Source: an uncultured Clostridia bacterium (lineage in GTDB: Bacteria; Bacillota; Clostridia; TANB77; CAG-508). Taken from it: a stretch of DNA of 53,328 nucleotides. Location of the stretch: positions 1 through 53,328 of the forward strand of contig CAKPLT010000012.1 of NCBI GenBank assembly GCA_934167755.1, read 5' to 3'. The stretch's first letter is position 1. Every line of letters starts with the position of its first letter. The notes beneath the pieces are model-generated. The model was given only the letters and a program-made list of their open reading frames with translations, was not told the origin of the DNA and did no database searches. The position numbers and the translations under genes were made by a program. Below are positions 41,887-51,601 of the stretch, in pieces.

Positions 41887-44800
41887 TTATTTTATAAATT
41901 TAACTTCTTTCATATATTTAATTAATTTATATATATATATATCATCAATTTTATTCCATGTAAAGTCTAATTTTTTTAAATATTCACATGTAATTTTATT
42001 TTTTTGTTTAATTGTATATTTGTATACTAGCTCATCATTATCTGTAAAGTCATTTATTATTCCTGCAATTTTCTTTTGGTCTTCCTCTTTTTCTGACATT
42101 TCTTTTATCAATTCTGTAAATTTATCATGTGACACTAATTCAATATGATATTTTTCATTTTCTATAATCTTCTGTAATTCTGATACCTCTAAAAAATTAG
42201 GATTATATATATTAAATATTCTATTGTCACATTTATCAGACCATATAATTAATCTTACAGCTTTTGCAACAAAATCCACTGGTGAAAACTCTAAATTAAT
42301 AGTTTCTAGTTCTTCTGGAATAGCACCAATTTCAAGTATTGATTTTAACCTCATATATGTTGCATTACTATTTATATTTTCTTGAAATCCTCCATCTGAA
42401 TATCTTCCTGTCAAGTCCCCCAGTCTATATATTGTTCCTCTATTTTCATTGTTGAAATACCTTATAACTAGTGCTTCTGCTATTAGTTTACTCTTTGAAT
42501 ATACATTTTCCTCAAAATTTTGTCCAATATAAAAACTATTTTCATCAAATATTTTGTCTAAATTTTTTTCTTGTTTTTCTAAATAATTTCCAGATATAGT
42601 CATAGTAGATATATAATGTAATTTAGCTTCACTTGTTTGACAGAAGCTTACAATATTTCTTGTTGCAATAATATTAACTTCTTCTGAATTTTTATATTTC
42701 CCATAGTGTGATACATTTGCAGCAGAATGTATTACTATATCTATTCTTTTTAATAGTTCATCATATATTTCTGTATTTATTCCGAATTTATCTTTAACAA
42801 TTTCTCCCTCTATAACTTCTACATATTTTGCAAATATTTCATTATATTCATTGTTAAAGTAAAATTGAATTTTGCTCAATAGTCTTTCTTTTGCAGATAC
42901 TCCTAACTTAGTTCTTACAATACAATATATTTTGTTAACATTTTGAATATTATTTAACATTTCTATTAATAGATGACATCCAAAAAATCCTGTTGCTCCT
43001 GTTAATAATATATTATATTTTTCATTTATTTTTTTGCAATTTATATCTTTTGTGAATGTATTAACTTTTTCATTTATTTTTATTAATTCTGGATGATTCA
43101 ATTGTTGCTCTGTTTTCTCTTCTCCTTTTAAAACATTTTCATATATTTCTCTTACAGTTTGGTATTTATAAAAGTCTGCAACTTTAATATTATAATTATG
43201 TCTAAATAATTCAGTAACAATACTTATTACAGAAAGTGAATCTGCTCCAATATCGAAAATATTAGTGTCAATTCCTATATCTGCCATCCCAAGTTTTTTC
43301 TTCATTACATTTATTAAAAATTCTTCAGTTTCATTTCTAGGTCTTACTATTTTAATTTCATTCTCATCGATAACTGGATTTGGCAATACTTTTCTATCAA
43401 CTTTACCATTTGGTGTATGTGGTAGTTGCTCTAATTTCATAAAATATTGTGGAACCATATATTCAGGTAATTTTGAATACAAAACTGATTTTAAAACAGA
43501 TTTTGTAACATGTCCATTTTCCACATAATATGCACATAATGCTTCTTTTTCATTAACTATTTTTTTTGTGACAATACAATCTCGAATGTTGTAAACAGAT
43601 TGTATTCTTTTTTCAATTTCCTGAAGTTCTATTCTTAGTCCTCTTATTTTTACTTGATTGTCAACTCTACCATGGCATATGATTTCCCCTTTATCATCAA
43701 AAACGCCTAAGTCCCCTACTTTATACATTATTTTTTTATTTAAAAATGTATTTTGAATAAAACTTTCTTTAGTTTGTTGCTCTTTATTTATATATCCTTT
43801 TCCAACCCCATCGCCTGATATGTATATTTCTCCAATTGTACCTTGTGGTAATATTTTTTTGTTTTTATTCAATATATATATTTGTGTGTTATTAATTGGT
43901 CTACCTATTGTAATAATATCTTTTTTAGTAACATCTGCTACTGTTGAAAAAATCGTCGTTTCAGATGGTCCATATCCATTATAAATTGTTACATTCGGAA
44001 TAGTCTCTTTAATTTTGTCTACTAATATTTTAGGAAGTGGTTCACCTGCAAGCATTATATATTTTAAACTTTTTAAATTATTTTTATCACTTACATTATC
44101 TAAATGAAATTTCATTACAGATGGTGTTGTTTGCATTATTTCTACATTATTTTCTCTTATAATCCTTTCTATCTCTGATGTCATTTTTTGTTCATTTTCA
44201 TTTGTTAGATATACTGTTAATCCTCTTGTTAATGACATTAATGTTTCAAATCCAAATATATCAAAAGAAACTGTTGTTATTGATAAAATTTTATGATTTT
44301 TTCCATCTTTTAAATATTCAATCAGATTTTTCATTGAATTATAAAAATTACTTAAATTTTTTTGTTTTAGCATTACTCCTTTTGGAGTTCCTGTTGAACC
44401 AGATGTATATATCAAATATGATAAATCTTCTGGATTTGATATATTTTCTAAGTTTTCTTTATGTGTTTCATATATTTTTTCATCTTTAACATTTATTAGT
44501 TTTTTATCTGCTAAGTTTCTTCTGTTTTGACTTGTTAATATTATACTTGCCTCACTATCTTCAAGCATATATTCAATTCTATCTCTTGGATAATCAGGTG
44601 CAATTGGAATATAACTTCCTCCTGATTTTAATACTGCTAACATAGAAATTAGCATTTCAAAAGAACGCTCCAATAATATTCCAACAACTGAATTATTTTC
44701 TACACCATTTTCTCTTAATTTATATGCTAAACTATTAGCTCTTTCATTTAACTCTCTATATGTCATTTTTTTCTTTTCAAACACAATCGCTATCTCTTCT

Positions 44801-46200
44801 GGCGTTTTTTCAGCCTGCATTTCAAAATACTTTATAAATGGTATATTCTCATCATATTCTAATTCAGTCTTATTAAAATCATAAATTAATTTTTCTTTTT
44901 CGTCTGGTGTAACAATATCTATATCTCTAATCTTAATTTGTTGTTTTGATATTACTTGTTTTATAATATATAAAATTCTATAATGTAATTTTTCAATATC
45001 TTTTTGTTCATATATACTTGTCTTATAATCATAAGCAATGTTTAAACTACCTGTATCATTTAAATCGTAAATTTGGATATCAATATTATCTGCACAACAA
45101 CCATTAAATGTCCACTCTGTTTTATATTTTACATCTCCTCCACTCATTTGAGCATTTGTTATCTGATATGATAATAAAATGTTATATAGATTTGGTATAT
45201 TTTTATTTTTTTCTCTTAAATTTTCTAATAAGCATTGATATGAATATTTTTGATGTTTTAGCATATTTATTGTATCTATTGCAATATTTTTTACAAATTC
45301 GTTAAACTCTGCTTCTTCATTTATATTTATTTTAAATGGTGCCATATTTATAAACATTCCAGCAGCCTTTTTTTCTTTATAATTTGTTCTATTTAATATT
45401 GGTGTTCCAATCACAAATTCATCTAAATTCGATATTTCTCCAATATAAATTGCATATATTGCCATAAAAAAGTTATATAATGATGTTCTATTATTTTTAC
45501 AGTATTCCTTAATTTCCTCTACATCTTTTACATCTAGATTAAATTGTTTTCTTTCTCCTTTTGGATTTGTTTCATTTACATCTTCTTTACTTCCAGGTAT
45601 TGTTGCAACTTCTGGAATTTTTGTAAACTGTTCCTCCCAATATTTTTTGTCTTTTTGATATTTTTCACTTTCATGGTATTGTTTTTCAGATTTAATATAG
45701 TCTATATATGAATATATAGCCTTTGTTTCAATTTCTTTATTTTGTTTTAGTGCTGAATATGTTTTGATTATTTCATTACAAATGAACGCAAGTGTCCATG
45801 CGTCTGAAATCAAATGGTGAATATTGAGCATAAAAGCCCCTTCTCCATTTTCAAACTTAAAGATATAAAATTTAAATAATTGTGAATTTTCTAATTTAAA
45901 TGGTGTTCTTACTATTTTCTCTCTTTTTTTGGTTAATTCTTTTGTGCTCACAACATTAATAGTATCTATCTTTACTACTTCTAATTTAGATACTACTTGT
46001 TCAACATCCCCATTTTTTATATTTATTTGCAATTTAAAATTATCATGTTTTTGACACACAATCTCTATTGATTTTTTTAATTTATCAAAATCAACTTTTT
46101 CTTCTATTAATGCTGTTCCACATATATTATTTATACTACTTCCATTGTAATATTGTTCTGTTACCCAGATTGATTTCTGAGAGTTTGTTAAATTCCCCAT
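41887..46200 (-). CDS. Single-module NRPS: condensation-adenylation-thiolation-reductase
   Basis: A 1437-residue non-ribosomal peptide synthetase. The condensation domain (about 1-430) has the active-site HHLISDAW at about 128. The adenylation domain (about 450-960) has LIYTSGSTGTPKG (about 595), NGYGPSETT, and the terminal PNGKVDRK. The carrier domain has the phosphopantetheine serine in GADSLS (about 987). The C-terminal thioester reductase (about 1060-1437) has LLTGATGFFG and the Tyr/Lys pair in YSKSK. The product would be released as an aldehyde or alcohol. ATG 46200 is chosen for AGGGG; the frame opens ten codons earlier with TTG. One module plus an N-terminal condensation domain suggests an acyl-amino-acid aldehyde, which is inference. 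No phosphopantetheinyl transferase is in the window. Confidence 0.92.
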   Translation of the reverse strand: MGNLTNSQKSIWVTEQYYNGSSINNICGTALIEEKVDFDKLKKSIEIVCQKHDNFKLQINIKNGDVEQVVSKLEVVKIDTINVVSTKELTKKREKIVRTPFKLENSQLFKFYIFKFENGEGAFMLNIHHLISDAWTLAFICNEIIKTYSALKQNKEIETKAIYSYIDYIKSEKQYHESEKYQKDKKYWEEQFTKIPEVATIPGSKEDVNETNPKGERKQFNLDVKDVEEIKEYCKNNRTSLYNFFMAIYAIYIGEISNLDEFVIGTPILNRTNYKEKKAAGMFINMAPFKININEEAEFNEFVKNIAIDTINMLKHQKYSYQCLLENLREKNKNIPNLYNILLSYQITNAQMSGGDVKYKTEWTFNGCCADNIDIQIYDLNDTGSLNIAYDYKTSIYEQKDIEKLHYRILYIIKQVISKQQIKIRDIDIVTPDEKEKLIYDFNKTELEYDENIPFIKYFEMQAEKTPEEIAIVFEKKKMTYRELNERANSLAYKLRENGVENNSVVGILLERSFEMLISMLAVLKSGGSYIPIAPDYPRDRIEYMLEDSEASIILTSQNRRNLADKKLINVKDEKIYETHKENLENISNPEDLSYLIYTSGSTGTPKGVMLKQKNLSNFYNSMKNLIEYLKDGKNHKILSITTVSFDIFGFETLMSLTRGLTVYLTNENEQKMTSEIERIIRENNVEIMQTTPSVMKFHLDNVSDKNNLKSLKYIMLAGEPLPKILVDKIKETIPNVTIYNGYGPSETTIFSTVADVTKKDIITIGRPINNTQIYILNKNKKILPQGTIGEIYISGDGVGKGYINKEQQTKESFIQNTFLNKKIMYKVGDLGVFDDKGEIICHGRVDNQVKIRGLRIELQEIEKRIQSVYNIRDCIVTKKIVNEKEALCAYYVENGHVTKSVLKSVLYSKLPEYMVPQYFMKLEQLPHTPNGKVDRKVLPNPVIDENEIKIVRPRNETEEFLINVMKKKLGMADIGIDTNIFDIGADSLSVISIVTELFRHNYNIKVADFYKYQTVREIYENVLKGEEKTEQQLNHPELIKINEKVNTFTKDINCKKINEKYNILLTGATGFFGCHLLIEMLNNIQNVNKIYCIVRTKLGVSAKERLLSKIQFYFNNEYNEIFAKYVEVIEGEIVKDKFGINTEIYDELLKRIDIVIHSAANVSHYGKYKNSEEVNIIATRNIVSFCQTSEAKLHYISTMTISGNYLEKQEKNLDKIFDENSFYIGQNFEENVYSKSKLIAEALVIRYFNNENRGTIYRLGDLTGRYSDGGFQENINSNATYMRLKSILEIGAIPEELETINLEFSPVDFVAKAVRLIIWSDKCDNRIFNIYNPNFLEVSELQKIIENEKYHIELVSHDKFTELIKEMSEKEEDQKKIAGIINDFTDNDELVYKYTIKQKNKITCEYLKKLDFTWNKIDDIYIYKLIKYMKEVKFIK

Positions 46201-46263
46201 TTTTCCCCTAACATCCTTTTTATTTTGCAATTACAATTTATTGCTTATATTTCTTTTCTTCAT

Positions 46264-46292
46264 ATTGTAACATTTTTTTACATAATTTGCAA
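46264..46292 (-). promoter_or_regulatory. Promoter of the NRPS-kinase operon
   Basis: TTGCAA (46287-46292) and TACAAT (46264-46269) on the minus strand with a 17-base spacer. Confidence 0.6.
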
Positions 46293-46333
46293 TTTTTTTT
46301 GATTATTTTTTACTATTATATAAATTTTCTAGT

Positions 46334-46542
46334 TACAATTCACAGTTCTTAAAAATATTATGTATGTTGGAAACCTTCCTAGGTGATTATATATATTTGA
46401 CATTTTGTCCGTTTGATTGGAGTGAAAAAATAGAAAATCTTAAATAAAAAAGTGAGGAATGCTCACGGGAAAAATGTGTATATGTATAATCACCTGGGAA
46501 GGCTTCCAACATACATAATATCTTTAAGGACTGTGAATTGTA
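46334..46542. repeat. Long palindrome between the NRPS and HtrA genes
   Basis: Arms of about 58 bp (46334-46391 and 46485-46542) are complementary with roughly four mismatches, two of which are G-U in plus-strand RNA. Inside, ACATTTTGTCC pairs with GGGAAAAATGT, and GTGAG GAATG CTCAC forms a tip hairpin. It occupies most of the gene-free region between two divergent genes. I find no second copy of its arms here. The remaining bases 46201-46333 carry the NRPS promoter. Confidence 0.7.
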
Positions 46543-46599
46543 ATATTTTCTGATTATTTTTTCAAAATAGTTTCATACTTATAAAAAGGAGGCCTTTAC

Positions 46600-47709
46600 A
46601 TGTTAAAAAAAATAAGAAATTTTTTTATACTTGTTTTGATTATTCTTTCTTTAGTAGGAATTAGCTACTATTTTTATAATACTTATAAAAAAATTGATAT
46701 TACACCAGAATATGAAATTAAGCGTACAGAATCCACAATTCCTTTACAAACTGTGAATTCTGCAACTGAAGAAAGTCAGACTGTTGCAGATATGTTAGAA
46801 AAAGTTTCTCAAAGTGTCGTCGGAATTTCAAGAATAAAAACTCGTACAAATTCAATTTTCTCATCAAATGGTTCCATTAATGAACTTGGTCTTGGAACAG
46901 GAATTGTTGTTTCAAATAATGGATATATTTTGAGTAATTGTCATGTAACAGGTGAAAAATCAGCAACATGCTATGTTACATTAGAAAATGGTTCAACTTA
47001 TGAAGGAAGAGTACTCTGGTGCGATACAGATTTAGATTTATCTATAACAAAAATTGATGTAACTAATCTAACATATGCTACAATTGGTGATTCTTCTAAT
47101 CTAAAATCAGGAGAAAATGTTTATGCTATTGGAAATCCCATCGGATATGAATTCAGAAGAACAATTACTTCTGGAATTATAAGTGCTTTAAATAGAACTA
47201 TTAAAATTGAAGAAAATGACTCTGTTTCATATATGACTGATTTAATTCAAACAGATGCATCTATCAATCCTGGAAATAGTGGTGGACCTCTAATTAATCC
47301 TGCTGGTGAAATTATTGGTGTTAATACCGTAAAGATTACAACTGCCGAGGGCATTGGATTTGCAGTTCCTATTAATGTTGTTAAACCTGTTATTGAAAAA
47401 TTTGTTACTGAAAATAAATTTGATGAGCCATATCTTGGAATTTATGCTTATGATAAAGATGTTATCCCATATCTCTCAACTACTTCAAATTTTACATCTG
47501 GAATTTATATTGCACATATAACTAAAAATAGCCCCGCACTTTCTAGTGGAATTGAAAAAGGAGATATTATTACATCTATTGATGGAAAAGTATTAAATAC
47601 TATGATTGAACTTAGAGAATATATTTATACAAAATCACCTGGAGATACCATTTCTATTAACATTAATCGTGGATATATTACTAGGACATTTGAAATTACA
47701 TTAAAATAA
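46600..47709 (+). CDS. HtrA/DegP-like trypsin-type serine protease with PDZ domain
   Basis: A 369-residue membrane-anchored protease. One N-terminal helix (about 7-27) anchors it outside the membrane. The trypsin-like domain (about 65-260) has the catalytic His in LSNCHV, Asp in DTDLDLSI and Ser in INPGNSGGPL. A PDZ domain (about 270-365) contains SPALSSGIEKGDIITSIDG. All three catalytic residues are present. These enzymes handle misfolded or regulated envelope proteins under stress. The ribosome binding site is AAAGGAGG. It is divergent from the NRPS operon, with a long palindrome between them. Confidence 0.95.
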   Translation: MLKKIRNFFILVLIILSLVGISYYFYNTYKKIDITPEYEIKRTESTIPLQTVNSATEESQTVADMLEKVSQSVVGISRIKTRTNSIFSSNGSINELGLGTGIVVSNNGYILSNCHVTGEKSATCYVTLENGSTYEGRVLWCDTDLDLSITKIDVTNLTYATIGDSSNLKSGENVYAIGNPIGYEFRRTITSGIISALNRTIKIEENDSVSYMTDLIQTDASINPGNSGGPLINPAGEIIGVNTVKITTAEGIGFAVPINVVKPVIEKFVTENKFDEPYLGIYAYDKDVIPYLSTTSNFTSGIYIAHITKNSPALSSGIEKGDIITSIDGKVLNTMIELREYIYTKSPGDTISININRGYITRTFEITLK

Positions 47710-47783
47710 AAAATATTTCACTATTGTTTTTAAAATAATTTTATAGTAAAATTATTTTAAATTTATAATGAAAGCGTGAAAAT

Positions 47784-48893
47784 ATGAAATATACAAATGA
47801 TTTTAAAAGATTAGGTCTACCTGATAATTTTAAATTTGGGATAGAAATAGAAGCTGACAATGTAAGTACAAATGGGAAAGACGGATTATATACTGGTTCT
47901 AGTGCTGAATACATCAAAAGCAAGAACTGGCATATGGCCACTAGTGCTGAAGAAGTTCTCGTTTCTAATGGTGGTGCAGAATTGGTATCTCCTATTTTAT
48001 CAGATAACGAGAAAAGTTGGAAAAATATTTCAGATATATGTGAACATATAAAGAAATACCCTGGTAATAATGGTAATAAAGTAATTGCAAATGAAAAATG
48101 CGGTTTACATGTGCATTTTGATTCTGAATGTTTAACTCAAAATCCAATTGTTTTTAGAAACTTTATGAGATTATACTCAGAATCAGAAGAACTATTATAT
48201 AAAATGTGTAATGATAAAAATGATCCTATTAGAAAAAACGCTATTAATAAAAATTTTAAAGGATTAGGTTTAGTTTCATCAATTTGGAGAAATGGAATTG
48301 CAGCACCAAGTGGAAAAAAGATTTTAAAACAAATTGAAAATAATACATTAAAAGTTTCGTATAAAAAATTTGGAAAATTACGAACCTTAGCAAGTAAATA
48401 TAAATTAGATGAAAGGCGTTATCATGGTTTAAATGTAACCAACATAGGTAATGCAAAAAAGAACACAATTGAATTTAGAATGTCTAATGGAACTTTAAAT
48501 CCAGAAGTTATAAAGCAAAATATTTTTTTATATGCTTCTTTAATAAATACTGCAATTCAAATTACTGAAAATGAAGATAAGTTTAAAGAAAATCTTAACT
48601 TGTTTTATAAAACTGATGTTACAGAAGAGCAAAAAGTTCATAATTTTTTAAACCTAATAATGGATGATCATCAAGACAGACAAATATATATTGAAAGGTG
48701 GCAGTCTGTTAAAGATTCACCTGTTTTTGCTAAGAATTATAAAAAAGGTTTTTCACAAAATAGGTTTAAAAAAGATGAATTTCAAGAAATAGCTACAAGA
48801 ACTCCTGTTAATAAAATAAAAGAAGCATATTCTCATATGAAAGAAATACTTTCAAGAACAATTGAAAAAGGGGATTTGACTTATGATAGATAA
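47784..48893 (+). CDS. Amidoligase family protein (COOH-NH2 ligase fold)
   Basis: A 369-residue protein matching Amidoligase_2: FGIEIEA at about 18-24, a GGAELVSPIL strand, CGLHVHFD at about 107-114, and the TIEFRMSNGTLNPEVI motif at about 226-241. The family has a glutamine-synthetase/ATP-grasp-like ligase fold that forms amide bonds on peptides or the cell wall; substrates are mostly unknown. Its last 11 bases overlap the start of the next gene, so the two are translationally coupled. The ribosome binding site is weak (GAAAGCG). An AT-only palindrome lies at about 47733-47765, between it and htrA. It may be co-transcribed with htrA. Confidence 0.85.
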   Translation: MKYTNDFKRLGLPDNFKFGIEIEADNVSTNGKDGLYTGSSAEYIKSKNWHMATSAEEVLVSNGGAELVSPILSDNEKSWKNISDICEHIKKYPGNNGNKVIANEKCGLHVHFDSECLTQNPIVFRNFMRLYSESEELLYKMCNDKNDPIRKNAINKNFKGLGLVSSIWRNGIAAPSGKKILKQIENNTLKVSYKKFGKLRTLASKYKLDERRYHGLNVTNIGNAKKNTIEFRMSNGTLNPEVIKQNIFLYASLINTAIQITENEDKFKENLNLFYKTDVTEEQKVHNFLNLIMDDHQDRQIYIERWQSVKDSPVFAKNYKKGFSQNRFKKDEFQEIATRTPVNKIKEAYSHMKEILSRTIEKGDLTYDR

Positions 48894-49302
48894 TATATAT
48901 CAAAATGCATTAAAAGAGACTTATGATATCTTGCAGAATACAGATTCAGAACTTATAAATAAAGTTCCAACTAAATTTATAAGTTTTTTAAAGAATAATA
49001 TGAATGTAAATTATACAACAAATATTGATGACAATATAAGTATATCTCAGCAGACATTATTACCTGAAACAGAAGCAATTTTAGCTTTAATCTATAGAAG
49101 TTATTGGTCTACAGAAGAAGAAAAAAAATCATTTGAGCCTTTTCAAGAAATGCAAGAATGTAATTATAAAAATATTAATGAAATATTTTCAGATAGAAAA
49201 AAAACTACTACTATAAATCATAGCTTAGTAGTAGTTTCTAATGAAAACCCTATTCAGAAATTCTTTAAAAAAATATTAAAAATGTTAAAATTTAAACAGT
49301 AA
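48883..49302 (+). CDS. Unknown protein coupled to the amidoligase
   Basis: A 139-residue protein without a family I can name. It is mainly helical and soluble: NALKETYDILQNTDSELINKVP, then ISISQQTLLPETEAILALIYRSYW in the middle, and a basic C-terminus (FFKKILKMLKFKQ). ATG 48883 overlaps the amidoligase by 11 bases, with GGGGATTTG upstream as a possible ribosome binding site. Its end overlaps the convergent comEA-like gene by 11 bases. Coupling suggests it is the substrate, a carrier or a partner of the amidoligase. Confidence 0.8.
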   Translation: MIDNIYQNALKETYDILQNTDSELINKVPTKFISFLKNNMNVNYTTNIDDNISISQQTLLPETEAILALIYRSYWSTEEEKKSFEPFQEMQECNYKNINEIFSDRKKTTTINHSLVVVSNENPIQKFFKKILKMLKFKQ

Positions 49303-50044
49303 TATATTTTTTTATATTTTCAAATTTACTGTCACCAATGCCACTAACATTTTTAATTTCATCAATTGATGAAAATTTACCATTTTCATTTCTATAATTA
49401 ATAATTTTCAGAGCTATAGATGGACCAATCCCTGGTAGAGTTTCAAGTTCAGTTTGAGGAGCAGTATTGATATTTACCTTACTTTTATTAGTACTGCTTT
49501 TATCTGTTGTATTATTTAAATTATCATCATTTTCTAAAATATTATCATTTTTTCCATCTCCTGAGTTCATAGTAATATATTCAAAATCAGAACCTTTTTT
49601 CAAATCTTCTTTATTTGGTATATTTACTTTCATTCCATCTTTTAATACATAAGCTAAATTGATTTTTGAAACATCTGCATTATTAGTTATCCCCCCTACC
49701 GAATTTATGGCATCTATAATTCTACTATTTTCATTTAACATAGTAACTCCTGGATTATTTACCTCTCCTGTTACATATACTAAAATCTTATTTTCTGCCT
49801 CAGTTTCTGCTTTATTTTCCTCATCTTCACTATCATTAATTTCGTCTTGTTCTATTTTTTCTTGTTCTTTACTTGATTCTGTTTTATCTAAATTATTTTT
49901 TTTATTTAAATTTTCTTCTATATCTAGATTATCATTTTCCATAACATTATATTTTTTAATTGCTTTATTTACACTAAAATATGCTACACTTAAAACTATA
50001 ACAATAATAATTACTATTACTTTATTTTTTAAAAAATTTTTCAT
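49292..50044 (-). CDS. comEA: ComEA-like DNA-binding protein with SLBB and helix-hairpin-helix domains
   Basis: A 250-residue membrane-anchored protein: one N-terminal helix (5-25), an acidic, low-complexity linker (about 35-85), an SLBB domain (about 87-145; VYVTGEVNNPGVTML, VGGITNNAD), a second polar linker, and a C-terminal helix-hairpin-helix pair (about 190-250; INTAPQTELETLPGIGPSIALKIINYR and VSGIGDSKFENIKKYI). ComEA captures DNA during natural transformation. ComEC and ComEB are not in view, so competence is not established; the protein could instead bind other envelope ligands. GGAAGGTG precedes the ATG. Confidence 0.88.
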   Translation of the reverse strand: MKNFLKNKVIVIIIVIVLSVAYFSVNKAIKKYNVMENDNLDIEENLNKKNNLDKTESSKEQEKIEQDEINDSEDEENKAETEAENKILVYVTGEVNNPGVTMLNENSRIIDAINSVGGITNNADVSKINLAYVLKDGMKVNIPNKEDLKKGSDFEYITMNSGDGKNDNILENDDNLNNTTDKSSTNKSKVNINTAPQTELETLPGIGPSIALKIINYRNENGKFSSIDEIKNVSGIGDSKFENIKKYITV

Positions 50045-50200
50045 AAAATCACCTTCCTTTAAATTCGTTACTTGATAATGTTTTTTATAAGAAACACTTA
50101 TCCAATAGCTTAAATTTTAAAATTAACAATAAAATTTATTGAATTTTATATTGAAATAAGTTATTATATAATTACACTAAAAATAATGAGGAGAGAACAA

Positions 50201-51577
50201 ATGAAAATAGAAAAACGAAAATTATCAATTATCTTGCTAATAAATATTTTTATAAGTATCTTATGTATATATCTATACCAATCAGGTATTTTTTATAAAT
50301 TATCATCAAAAAATGTTTATACAGATATTACACCAGCTGTATTATCGCCTGTAAATGCAAAAGAATTGAATTTAAAAATTTATTCTTCTGGTGCAGTACT
50401 TTTAGAATCTTCAACTGGAAAAATATTATATGGAAAAAATGAAAACCAAAAATTATATCCTGCAAGTACAACTAAAATTTTAACTGCAATACTAGCAATA
50501 GAAAACTGTAATTTAACAGATAAACTTACTGCAAGCAACACAGCTATATCATCAATTCCATCAGGATATTCAAATGCTGCAATTCAGCCTGGTGAAACTT
50601 TAACAGTAGAAGAACTTTTAGAATTATTTTTAATACATTCTGCAAATGAAGTTGGATATATTTTTGCAGAGCAAATCTCTGGAAATGTCGAAAATTTTGC
50701 TACATTAATGAACAAAAAAGCTACTGAATTAGGCTGTAAAAATACTCATTTTGCAAATCCAAGTGGACTACAAGACACTAATCATTATTCTACTGCATAT
50801 GATATGGCTTTGATAGCAAGATATTGTATGGAAAATACAACATTTAGAAATATCGTATCCAAAACATCTTGTACAATTAAAGCAACAGAAAAATATCAAG
50901 AAAGATATTTCAAAAACACTAATGATTTAATTAACCCATCAAGTAAATATTACTATGAATATGCAATTGGAATAAAAACAGGTTTTACAAGTCAGGCTAA
51001 AAATTGTTTAATTTCTGCAAGTAAAAAAGGAGATTTAGAATTAATTGCTGTTGCACTTGGCGCAGAAGCTACAGAAGATGGTAGAAGTGGAAGATATATG
51101 GATTCTATAAATTTATTTGAATATGGATTTTCTAATTATAGAATGCAACAAATTGCAAATAAAAATACAGTAATTAATGAAATAACAGTTGAAAATGCCA
51201 CAAAAGATACTAAAAATCTATCATTACTTTTAAAAGACAGTATAACAGCCCTTACTCCTACTAATTTAGATATAAATAAATTAAATTATTCTATAGAACT
51301 AAATGAAAACATATCTGCACCTATTATAGAAGGCAGCATTTTAGGAAAAGTGACTTATAATATTGATGGAATAACTTATTCATCAGACTTAATCGCAAGT
51401 CATTCTGTTGACGAAATTAATAATTCTTTATCGATTGTTCAAATTGTACTTGCTGTAATTGTTTTGTTAATATTGATTAAATTATTTTCCACTAAGAAAA
51501 AGCGAAAATCTTCTAATAAAAAGAGTGGTAAAAAACGAAAATATAAAAACTATGATTCAATATATAAATTTGATTAA
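50201..51577 (+). CDS. D-alanyl-D-alanine carboxypeptidase (PBP5-type, family S11)
   Basis: A 458-residue membrane-linked enzyme that trims the terminal D-Ala of peptidoglycan stem peptides. An N-terminal helix (about 8-28) leads to the transpeptidase-fold domain with the three motifs STTK (in YPASTTKIL, about 90), SAN (HSANEVGY, about 148) and KTG (GIKTGFTS). A C-terminal region ends with a hydrophobic helix (about 410-430) and a highly basic tail. The start at ATG 50201 is set by GAGGAG; the ATG 15 bases upstream contains that site. It diverges from comEA. Confidence 0.93.
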   Translation: MKIEKRKLSIILLINIFISILCIYLYQSGIFYKLSSKNVYTDITPAVLSPVNAKELNLKIYSSGAVLLESSTGKILYGKNENQKLYPASTTKILTAILAIENCNLTDKLTASNTAISSIPSGYSNAAIQPGETLTVEELLELFLIHSANEVGYIFAEQISGNVENFATLMNKKATELGCKNTHFANPSGLQDTNHYSTAYDMALIARYCMENTTFRNIVSKTSCTIKATEKYQERYFKNTNDLINPSSKYYYEYAIGIKTGFTSQAKNCLISASKKGDLELIAVALGAEATEDGRSGRYMDSINLFEYGFSNYRMQQIANKNTVINEITVENATKDTKNLSLLLKDSITALTPTNLDINKLNYSIELNENISAPIIEGSILGKVTYNIDGITYSSDLIASHSVDEINNSLSIVQIVLAVIVLLILIKLFSTKKKRKSSNKKSGKKRKYKNYDSIYKFD

Positions 51578-51601
51578 TTTTTTAAATTAAAATATTTATT
51601 T

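Noticed and set aside
42000..46000. Prediction of the NRPS substrate from the adenylation pocket
   Set aside because: Pocket residues could be lined up by eye with GrsA, but the resulting string resembles no code that I can name with confidence.
46394..46484. The GAGGAATG octamer as proof that the NRPS-htrA palindrome belongs to family 1
   Set aside because: The shared stretch is only eight bases; the surrounding loops and stems do not align.
47733..47765. Terminator between htrA and the amidoligase gene
   Set aside because: The palindrome is made only of A and T and has no T-run after it; co-transcription remains possible.
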